Source: a virus. From it: a DNA stretch of 64,000 bases. Shown here in pieces: positions 57,401 to 64,000 of this stretch. The stretch lies in the IMG/VR virus record IMGVR_UViG_3300042350_003419, positions 17,975-81,974 of that record. One strand, given 5' to 3'. A model generated the notes under the pieces. The model did no database searches and was not told the origin of the DNA. It saw only the letters and a list, made by a program, of their open reading frames with translations. Position 1 is the stretch's first letter. Each line of letters starts with the position of its first letter. The position numbers and the translations under genes were made by a program.

Positions 57401-59056
57401 ATTGGTGCAGCAACTTCTACGGGAACAGCATCACAAAGACTTCAAGTTACTGGTGGTGCTTATGTAAGTAGTAATTTAGGTATTGGAACCACAAATCCAA
57501 CATCAAAACTGACTGTTTCTGGCAGTGCTTCAATTACTGGTATACTTACCGCAGATCAAGTATATACATCAAATAATGGTGGAGGTCAAAATGTAAGAAT
57601 AGGTGATGATTTTTGGTTGGGTGATGTTAATGTAGCAGATACTACACGTTTTTCTGGTGCTCAAGATAGCACCAGAGCGTTTGTTATTTTTGGTAGTTCA
57701 GATGCAGTTGCTTTAGGTAGAACTGGAACTGGTCCCTTATATTATGGAGGAAATTTTAATGTTGCAGGTGTAATTACGGCGTCAAGTTTCTCTGGTAATG
57801 CTTCAAGTGCTACTTATGCAACTACAGCGGGCATAGCAACTTATGCCTCTAATGCTGGTATAGCAACTTATGCCTCTAATGCTGGTATAGCGACCTTTGC
57901 AACTACAGCGGGTATAGCGACCTTTGCAACTACAGCGGGTATAGCGACCTTTGCAACTACAGCGGGTATAGCGACCTTTGCAACTACAGCGGGTATAGCG
58001 ACCTTTGCAACTACATCGGGTATAGCGACCTTTGCAACTACAGCGGGTATAGCGACCTTTGCAACCAATGCAGGTATAGCAACTTATGCCTCTAATGCAG
58101 GTATAGCAACTTATGCCTCTAATGCCGGTATAGCAACTTATGCAGACAATGCTGGTATAGCAACTTATGCCTCTAATGCAGGTATAGCAACTTATGCAGA
58201 CAATGCTGGTATAGCAACTTATGCCTCTAATGCAGGTATAGCAACTTATGCCTCTAATGCAGGTATAGCAACTTATGCCTCTAATGCAGGTATAGCAACT
58301 TATGCCTCTAATGCAGGTATAGCAACTTATGCCTCTAATGCAGGTATAGCAACTTATGCCTCTAATGCCGGTATAGCAACTTATGCCTCTAATGCAGGTA
58401 TAGCAACTTATGCCTCTAATGCAGGTATAGCAACTACTGCTAATAATGTAAGTTCTAGTATTAATATCAATACTTCAGGTATTATAACTGCAACCTCATT
58501 CTCTGGTTCTGGAACTAATCTAACAGGTATTGTAACATCTATTGTTGCTGGAACAAATATAACTGTTTCTGGTTCTACTGGACAAGTTACAATCAACTCA
58601 ACTGGTGGTGGAGGAGGAGGAAGTATTGCTATTCTTGATAATACTTCAACCAACGATACTTTCTATGTTGGTATCGCATCAACTACGACTGGAGATCTTG
58701 CAACTCTGAATGTATCCTCCACAAAACTTACTTTCAATCCATCAACAGGAAATCTGGTTGCCGGTGGTACAGTAACGGCAAACTCTGATGAAAAACTCAA
58801 AGAAAACATCAAGACAATTGAAAATGCTCTTGAAAAGGTCTTGTCTTTACGAGGAGTTGAATATGACCGTATAGATACTGGAGATCATCAGATTGGTGTA
58901 ATCGCACAAGAAGTTGAGAGGATTATTCCTGATGTTGTTTATGGTGATGAAACTAAATCAGTTGCTTACGGAAACATTGTTGGATTGTTAATTGAGGCAA
59001 TCAAAGATCAAAATAAACGAATAGAAGAACTAGAAAGAAGATTGGAGGGAAACTGA
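54476..59056 (+). CDS. Second tail fibre with S74 chaperone
   Basis: 1526 aa. The N-terminus IKIIGSTIIDDSRNI and a repeated VSSARQLQNIASL segment are distinct from fibre 1. Several modules (ILPPTDNTGVVGNTAFTWS, the DNTANHGGVAVASTEG region, GIGTTNP units) are nearly the same. Nonapeptide repeats at about 1112-1320 include a FATTAGIAT sub-family. C-terminal S74 domain: SDEKLKENI, IGVIAQEVERIIPD and a coiled-coil end. Preceded by an ACTAAATA late-like motif at about 54432. Confidence 0.88.
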   Translation: MAIKIIGSTIIDDSRNIVNAGIATVTSVSIGNTQVVSSARQLQNIASLDATTTATIETAIQQAPNDFTSLNISGISTLQSTTLIGGGTSTGTAGQVLQVTGINSSVYIGGNLGIGTTNPTSKLQVVGDITAANILPPTDNTGVVGNTAFTWSNGQFTDLTISDTLTVRNAIDLADSDILRFGTSDDVQVFYDGTVNDLEIELEAAANQIAITDNGTYKVVIKKDGSVGIGSTIPTSKLDVVGDGRFSGVVTATTFIGALTGTATTATKLATERTFEITGDVVASAISFDGTGNVSLAATIQPNSVALGTDTTGDYVQSITGTSNQITVTSGTGEGSTPTLSLPNNLVLPQDATVTRDLQVNRNLNVTGNITIGGTTAFINVPTLTVFDPDIVLGFRTDAFGNDVSNDNTANHGGVAVASTEGTPLVNLFIAGIETNPATYKKIMWFKSGTFAGLGTDAWLINYAVGIGSTQFPNGTRLAAGSVQFTENDLAVVRNINASGVGTIPTLSGTTATYTTGNFTTGNIVTGIVTTLTSTNATLTNINSSGISTLGITTFTETVSFGTSAYFGDNDTLYFGDGNDLRIYHNGSNSFIQDLGTGGLYLAGSNVISLQSASGESKLVARTDGAVELYFDNVKEFETTGYGATVFGILQTQGLQINSGVSTLGITTATNLTTQNIDNSGITTTNSLSIGATQVISSARQLQNIASLDATTTATIQSAIANATNTFTDLNVTGISTLGVTSATNLTAQQLNVSGLSTFSNTLRVIPTSTGIAGIFSGTTSGDMVRITQLGTGNALVVEDSTNPDASPFVIKGDGYGWVGIGTTNPREELHLQSVDPIIRFTEDGATSDNGNWNVGVNNETLYFQAINDSGGGGENTFRFTRSSNQIVSFEGRNSGVSWFVINNSTQRVGIGTTNPSSPLTVIGDARVSGVVTATTFIGALTGTATTATNVIGGIGSITQLQVTGISTFTNGPVFIGAATSTGTASQRLQVTGGAYVSSNLGIGTTNPTSKLTVSGSASITGILTADQVYTSNNGGGQNVRIGDDFWLGDVNVADTTRFSGAQDSTRAFVIFGSSDAVALGRTGTGPLYYGGNFNVAGVITASSFSGNASSATYATTAGIATYASNAGIATYASNAGIATFATTAGIATFATTAGIATFATTAGIATFATTAGIATFATTSGIATFATTAGIATFATNAGIATYASNAGIATYASNAGIATYADNAGIATYASNAGIATYADNAGIATYASNAGIATYASNAGIATYASNAGIATYASNAGIATYASNAGIATYASNAGIATYASNAGIATYASNAGIATTANNVSSSININTSGIITATSFSGSGTNLTGIVTSIVAGTNITVSGSTGQVTINSTGGGGGGSIAILDNTSTNDTFYVGIASTTTGDLATLNVSSTKLTFNPSTGNLVAGGTVTANSDEKLKENIKTIENALEKVLSLRGVEYDRIDTGDHQIGVIAQEVERIIPDVVYGDETKSVAYGNIVGLLIEAIKDQNKRIEELERRLEGN
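57811..58440 (+). repeat. 27-bp coding tandem repeats in fibre 2
   Basis: About 23 in-frame 27-bp units. The first part (57890-58065) uses a different codon version (GCGACCTTTGCAACTACAGC) from the rest, showing separate local amplification. Confidence 0.9.
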
Positions 59057-59057
59057 T

Positions 59058-62000
59058 ATGTCTGTTGAAGTAAAATCCAATCAAATTACTGGTATTACCA
59101 CAACAGTTAATCCAACAGATGCCGCATCAAAACAATATGTTGATGATAATATAACTTCTTCTGGTGTTCCAACACCTACATTTGCTGATCAAAACGAATT
59201 TTTGTTCACCAATGGATCTACTGCATCTTGGGAACCTATTCAAGCAAGTCAAGAATATACTGCAGTAGGAACATATACTTTCACAGTTCCAACACAAGCA
59301 AAGAAGTTCACAATTGAAGCAACTGGTGCTGGGGGTGGTGGAGCAAGTGGAGACCTCATAGCATCAAATTATGTTTCGGCAACTGTATGGAGATTAAGAA
59401 CTGCCGGAAATACAACTCAAATAAACGCATCAATTTATAAATCAAGTGATTCTTCTTATTTGTTTGGAGGTAATTCTGGACTTTTAAATTATTCTACCAA
59501 TGCAATATTTTGGACTTTAAGAACTTCAGGAACCACTGGAGCAATTAATTCTCTTGCACCTTATTTTGTAGATTATATTGCTGGTGGTGCTTCTAACACT
59601 GTAATGTGGACTCAAAGAGTACCTGGATTTGGGTCATCTGCAATTTTTACTTTAATGTATGATGGAACCAATTACTTTGCCGCTGGTGTTGGTGGTGTAC
59701 TGAACTTTTCTACAAATTCAATTCATTGGGAATTGAGAACTTCAGGTAGAACAACTCAAATTGGATATGGAGCAGGTGGTAATGGATTATTATATGCTCC
59801 TGGACAAACTGAGGATTATGTTTATGCTGGTGCTTCTGGTGTCTTAGCATCTTCAACAGATTCTATTGCTTGGACCTTAAGAACTTCACCAAATAGCACC
59901 ATAGCAATTCAGGCATTAGCATTTGGTTCATTACCTACAGCAACTTATGTTCGTTCTACAGCAACCGCCGGAGAAATTGCAACCTCAACCAATGCAATTC
60001 AATGGACACTAAGAACTACAGGTACTGGCACTGGCGTTATTCAATCATTATTGTATTCAACAGCAACTACAGAATATTATGTAAATTGTCGTTCTGCTGG
60101 AGTACTCCAAACATCCACTAATGCAATTCAATGGACTATAAGAACATCAGGAACCGCAGGAAACTTGAGACAAATCATTTATGGTGCAGTCTATGTAGTT
60201 GTTGGTGATTCTGGAGTTATTAATACATCCACAAATGCAATTCAATGGACTCTAAGAACATCAGGAACAGCACAAGCACTTTATGGATTGGGTTATACTG
60301 CAGGTTCTTATGTTGCTTCTGGTGTATCTGGAGTATCTTTACATTCAACTGATGCAATTACTTGGTTAGCAAGAACCTCTGGATTTGGTTCATCAACTAT
60401 TCAAGCAGTTACTTTTGGAAATAATATTTTTATTAATGGTGGTGCTGGAGGAACTTTAACAACAGCAATACCATCAGTATTATCTTCCTCTGGTCTTGGT
60501 GCTTATTTTGCAGTTTCTACAGATACTATATCTTGGACCTTAAGGACAACAAATACTAATATTGAAACTATTAACTCTTTTACTGTTGGGGAATCAAATA
60601 GTTTGATTGCTGGATTTACGGACTATAATAATATTACTAGAGACCTTATCTATTCCACTGATGGAATTTCTTGGGTTTTAAGAACTTCTGGTTTTGGAAG
60701 CACAACTATTAATACTTTATTATATGCAAACAACTTATATGTTCTTGGTGGAAATATTTTTGATCCTGGACAGTGGACTCAAAGAGGTTCTGGTTTTGGT
60801 GCAAGTACAATTTTTACTTTAATGTATGATGGAACCAATTACTTTGCTGCTGGTGCTGGTGGTGCATTAACAACCTCAACAGATTCTATTAACTGGACTT
60901 ATAGAACTTCAGGTAGAACAACTCAAATTGGATATGCAACTGGAGGTAATGGACTTCTTTATGCAGCAGGACAAACTGAGGATTATGTTTATGCCGGTGC
61001 TTCTGGTGTCTTAGCATCTTCAACAGATTCTATTGCTTGGACCTTAAGAACTTCACCAAATAGCACCATAGCAATTCAGGCATTAGCATTTGGTTCATTA
61101 CCTACAGCAACTTATGTTCGTGCTACTGCTACTGCTGGAGAAATTGCAACATCAACTAATGCTATTCAATGGACATTAAGAACTACAGGAAATACTACTA
61201 ACATTATTCAGGCACTATTATACTCTGAAGCAACTACAGAATACTATGTAAACTGCCGTGCTGCTGGAGCACTTCAAACCTCTACAAATGCAATTCATTG
61301 GACTGCAAGAACATCAGGAACAGCATCTGCACTACATCAACTTCTTTATGGAGGTGTCTATGTAGTTTCTGGTGCTTCTGGTGTTATCAATACTTCTACT
61401 AATGCTATTGAATGGACTCTAAGAACATCAGGAACAGCACAGGCACTTTATGGTCTTTCTTATACTTCTGGTGCCTATGTTGCCTCTGGTGTCTCTGGAG
61501 TATCTTTATATTCAACTGATGCAATATCTTGGATATTGAGAACTTCTGGTTTTGGTACTAGTACTATTCAAGCAGTTACTTTTGGAAATAATATTTTTGT
61601 TAATGGTGGCGTCGGTGGAACTTTAACAACAGCAACACCTACATCACTACCATTACAAGGTCAGGGTCTTCTTACTTCAACCAATGCAGTTGAGTGGTCT
61701 TTGAGAACTTCTAATTTCTCTACATCACCAGTTTTCACTTCCATTTATGTTGGAACCTCTTACTTAATTGCGGGTGGTGGAGGAAATTTAGCAACATCGC
61801 CAGATGGAATTACTTGGACTTCAAGAACATCAGGATTTGGAACCACAACCATTAGAGCACTGTCGTATAGTAATTCAACTTATGTAATTAATGGTGACTC
61901 TGGAAAAATTGCAAGTTCAACAGATGCAATTACTTGGATTATAAGAACTTCAAACACCACACAAAATTTATTTACTGGTGTTGGTATTGGAGTCACATTC

Positions 62001-63578
62001 TTAACCGCAGGTGCCGCTGGTGCCGTGTCTCATTCACCAGCAATATTAGGTGCTGGTGGAGCAGGAGGTGGTGGTGGAGCATCTGTTACTTGGGAACTTG
62101 ATAGATCTCAAATCACAGGTTCAACATTTACAGTTAATGTTGGTTCTGGTGGAACATCAAATACTGCAGGAGCAGGAACCACAGTATCTTGGGATGGTCC
62201 TGCAGGAACTTATAGTATCACTGCAACTGGTGGAAATCCTGGTGGTGCATATGCTGGTGGAACTGGAGGAAATGTAAATCTAAATACAAACTACTTAAGA
62301 GAAACTGATGGAAGTGTTGGAGGACAAGCAACATTACTTGGAGCAACTACACCATCTCCAGGAACAAATGCAACACTTGCATATCAAACAACTGGTGGTG
62401 GTGCAGGAAGATTGAATGAAAGTATTACTGGAGCAGTAGGTGCTGTTGGTGGAACTATTAATTATTATAATAATACTTTAGCAGGAGTTACAAATGTAGA
62501 ACTAAATGGTTCTAATGCACTTCAAGTTCCTGGACTTTCTTATGGTGGTGGAGGAAGTGGTGGTGGCGCACAGGCAGGTCCTGGAGTTTTGTGGAGATTG
62601 AGAACTGCTGGTTTTCCTACTAGTGATATTAATGCACTCACCTTTGAAAACAATACTTATGTTGCTACTGGTGCTTCTGGAGTAGTAAACACTTCAACAA
62701 ATGCAATCACTTGGACTTTAAGAACTTCTGGTACTACTAGTATTTTTAATGCTGTTACTTATGCAAACAATACTTATGTTGCTACTGGTGCTTCTGGAGT
62801 AGTAAACACTTCAACAAATGCAATCACTTGGACTTTAAGAACTTCTGGTACTACTAGTATTTTTAATGCTGTTACTTATGCAAACAATACTTATGTTGCT
62901 ACTGGTGCTTCTGGAGTAGTAAACACTTCAACAAATGCAATCACTTGGACTTTAAGAACTTCTGGTTTTACTCTTGATATTTATGCTCTTACTTTTGGAA
63001 ATAATATTTATGTTGCTACATCTGAAATTACTGGTGGTGGTCCTGTTGGTGGTGTGAATACATCAACAGATGCAATCACTTGGACTTTAAGAACTTCTGG
63101 TATAGTTGCTCCTCAACTTCTTCGTGCTATTACTTATGGAAACAATATTTATGTTGTTGGTGGTGGTCTTGTTCCTACTAATGGAGTCTTAACTACCTCA
63201 ACAGATGCAATTCACTGGACTTTAAGAACTGCTGGTTTTGATGTTAATGATATTTATGCACTTATATATGCAAACAATACTTATGTTGCTTCTATTAGTA
63301 GTGGATCATTGAAGACTTCAACCGACGCTATCATTTGGACATTAAGAACTTCTAATAATGTTGTTGCTAGTCTTAATGATCTCGCCTTTGGGGACAATAC
63401 TTATGTTGCTGGTGGTAATAGTGGAACCATAATAACTTCAAGTGCAGTTGGAGGTAATCCTGGAGGTTCTGGAACTCGTGGAGGTGGTGGAGGTGGTGGA
63501 GGTTATGATGCTGTAACCAATTCTTCAGGTGATGGTGGAACTGGTGGTAATGGTTATGTTCGTATCAGTTGGGTATAA
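59058..63578 (+). CDS. Giant repetitive adhesin with WTLRTSG repeats
   Basis: 1506 aa, 1 nt after fibre 2. A short N-terminal attachment segment (TGITTTVNPTDAASKQYVDD) is followed by a glycine-rich stretch and then about 25 repeats of 39-45 residues centred on STNAIxWTLRTSG with VTYANNTYVATGASG. The repeat size and Trp/Gly pattern resemble beta-propeller blades (Ycf48/BNR type), an inference only. A Gly-rich loop region (about 1000-1180) and a Gly8-type C-terminus ending GNGYVRISWV resemble T4 gp38-like adhesin glycine islands. Likely fibre-tip receptor-binding protein. Confidence 0.8.
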   Translation: MSVEVKSNQITGITTTVNPTDAASKQYVDDNITSSGVPTPTFADQNEFLFTNGSTASWEPIQASQEYTAVGTYTFTVPTQAKKFTIEATGAGGGGASGDLIASNYVSATVWRLRTAGNTTQINASIYKSSDSSYLFGGNSGLLNYSTNAIFWTLRTSGTTGAINSLAPYFVDYIAGGASNTVMWTQRVPGFGSSAIFTLMYDGTNYFAAGVGGVLNFSTNSIHWELRTSGRTTQIGYGAGGNGLLYAPGQTEDYVYAGASGVLASSTDSIAWTLRTSPNSTIAIQALAFGSLPTATYVRSTATAGEIATSTNAIQWTLRTTGTGTGVIQSLLYSTATTEYYVNCRSAGVLQTSTNAIQWTIRTSGTAGNLRQIIYGAVYVVVGDSGVINTSTNAIQWTLRTSGTAQALYGLGYTAGSYVASGVSGVSLHSTDAITWLARTSGFGSSTIQAVTFGNNIFINGGAGGTLTTAIPSVLSSSGLGAYFAVSTDTISWTLRTTNTNIETINSFTVGESNSLIAGFTDYNNITRDLIYSTDGISWVLRTSGFGSTTINTLLYANNLYVLGGNIFDPGQWTQRGSGFGASTIFTLMYDGTNYFAAGAGGALTTSTDSINWTYRTSGRTTQIGYATGGNGLLYAAGQTEDYVYAGASGVLASSTDSIAWTLRTSPNSTIAIQALAFGSLPTATYVRATATAGEIATSTNAIQWTLRTTGNTTNIIQALLYSEATTEYYVNCRAAGALQTSTNAIHWTARTSGTASALHQLLYGGVYVVSGASGVINTSTNAIEWTLRTSGTAQALYGLSYTSGAYVASGVSGVSLYSTDAISWILRTSGFGTSTIQAVTFGNNIFVNGGVGGTLTTATPTSLPLQGQGLLTSTNAVEWSLRTSNFSTSPVFTSIYVGTSYLIAGGGGNLATSPDGITWTSRTSGFGTTTIRALSYSNSTYVINGDSGKIASSTDAITWIIRTSNTTQNLFTGVGIGVTFLTAGAAGAVSHSPAILGAGGAGGGGGASVTWELDRSQITGSTFTVNVGSGGTSNTAGAGTTVSWDGPAGTYSITATGGNPGGAYAGGTGGNVNLNTNYLRETDGSVGGQATLLGATTPSPGTNATLAYQTTGGGAGRLNESITGAVGAVGGTINYYNNTLAGVTNVELNGSNALQVPGLSYGGGGSGGGAQAGPGVLWRLRTAGFPTSDINALTFENNTYVATGASGVVNTSTNAITWTLRTSGTTSIFNAVTYANNTYVATGASGVVNTSTNAITWTLRTSGTTSIFNAVTYANNTYVATGASGVVNTSTNAITWTLRTSGFTLDIYALTFGNNIYVATSEITGGGPVGGVNTSTDAITWTLRTSGIVAPQLLRAITYGNNIYVVGGGLVPTNGVLTTSTDAIHWTLRTAGFDVNDIYALIYANNTYVASISSGSLKTSTDAIIWTLRTSNNVVASLNDLAFGDNTYVAGGNSGTIITSSAVGGNPGGSGTRGGGGGGGGYDAVTNSSGDGGTGGNGYVRISWV
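59606..61637 (+). repeat. 1167-bp internal duplication in adhesin
   Basis: The segment from 59606 to about 60470 recurs from about 60773 to 61637 at an offset of 1167 bp (389 residues), in frame, with many third-position differences. Confidence 0.8.
62645..62965 (+). repeat. 117-bp identical repeats in adhesin
   Basis: Units starting at 62661, 62778 and 62895 appear identical in DNA over 117 bp (39 residues; third copy partial). Confidence 0.85.
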
Positions 63579-63590
63579 GGAGGTAAAGAA

Positions 63591-64000
63591 ATGACAGTAG
63601 CAAATTCTAATTCAATCACAGGGATTACAACAATTACAGCATCAACTGATGTTGCTAATAAAGAGTATGTTGATAGTAAATCTGGTGGAAGTTCTAGCAC
63701 ACCATCACAAACTGGAAATGCTGGTGAATTTCTTACCACAACTGATGGAGTAACTCTTTCTTGGGATTATGTTTCCAACTATGAGGAATTTACAACAACT
63801 GGAGCACAGACTTTTACGGTTCCAAGTTATTCTAATGTTTTATTAATTGAAGCAGTTGGTGCTGGTGGGGGAGGAAGTGCGGGAACATCTGGAGGAAGTT
63901 CTGGTGCTGGTGGAGGTTCAGGTTCCTATACTTCTTGGTATGTTCCAAAAGCAATTGTATCTTCAAACATCACAGTCAATCCTGGTGTTGGTGGTGCTGG
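63591..64000 (+). CDS. Glycine-rich fibre/adhesin protein, 3' partial
   Basis: Starts after a perfect AAGGAGG site (63577-63583). The N-terminal NSITGITTITASTDVANKEY and the following TVPSYSNVLLIEAVGAGGGG closely follow the start of the preceding adhesin, so it is a paralogue. Runs off the window end. Confidence 0.8.
   Translation, partial: MTVANSNSITGITTITASTDVANKEYVDSKSGGSSSTPSQTGNAGEFLTTTDGVTLSWDYVSNYEEFTTTGAQTFTVPSYSNVLLIEAVGAGGGGSAGTSGGSSGAGGGSGSYTSWYVPKAIVSSNITVNPGVGGA

Noticed and set aside
57868-58068. Minus-strand open frame across the fibre repeats.
   Set aside because: It only mirrors the periodic coding of the plus-strand repeat; no start signal or promoter. The same applies to other antisense frames over the fibres and over the Pro/Gln-rich region at 1421-1803.

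Overview
This 64 kb window comes from a T4-like cyanomyovirus, most likely of marine Synechococcus. It encodes photosystem II D1 (psbA), two high-light-inducible proteins, transaldolase (talC), class Ia ribonucleotide reductase (nrdA/nrdB) and a T4 gp61-type primase. It also has 18 recognisable tRNA genes, many copies of the T4-type late promoter motif TATAAATA, and large tail-fibre genes ending in S74 chaperone domains. Almost everything is on the + strand; one small gene is on the - strand.

Layout. 1-7018: virion-associated and conserved small cyanophage genes. 7029-11637: DNA primase, nrdA, nrdB and a small overlapping gene. 11687-17211: structural-type proteins, a GIY-YIG-like endonuclease, a C39-like peptidase followed in the -1 frame by a GH24 lysozyme, a second lysozyme-like protein and a histone-like protein. 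17325-23463: tRNA region with two HNH endonucleases, an SLH/porin-like protein, a Dps-like protein and several microproteins. 23540-24259: small genes. 24460-40598: a nearly gapless, AT-rich sugar cluster with GDP-mannose dehydratase, fucose synthase, methyltransferase, kinase, nucleotidyltransferase-HAD fusion, two epimerases and about ten (putative) glycosyltransferases including a GT11 fucosyltransferase. 40658-43334: photosynthesis/stress module (two hli, peroxiredoxin, psbA split by a group I intron), followed by a putative homing endonuclease. 43418-47481: small genes, a metallophosphoesterase, talC and an HNH nuclease. 47537-64000: tail-fibre/adhesin genes with long coding repeats; the last runs off the window.

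How it fits together. Sigma70-type promoters (TTGACA-17-TATAAT class) head the early and metabolic blocks, and late promoters head structural genes and most of the endonuclease genes. Several intrinsic terminators run directly into a late promoter, and two contain the -35 box of the next promoter.

The most unusual feature is at 14524-14564. An A_AAA_AAG slippery heptamer sits directly before the stop of the peptidase gene, followed 5 nt later by a perfect 10-bp hairpin. The lysozyme frame that follows has no usable start codon upstream of its catalytic residues. This looks like a programmed -1 frameshift that makes a peptidase-lysozyme fusion (393 aa) from a minority of ribosomes. A second structural novelty is a pair of covarying RNA hairpin elements placed 6 nt upstream of tRNA-Ala and tRNA-Asn.
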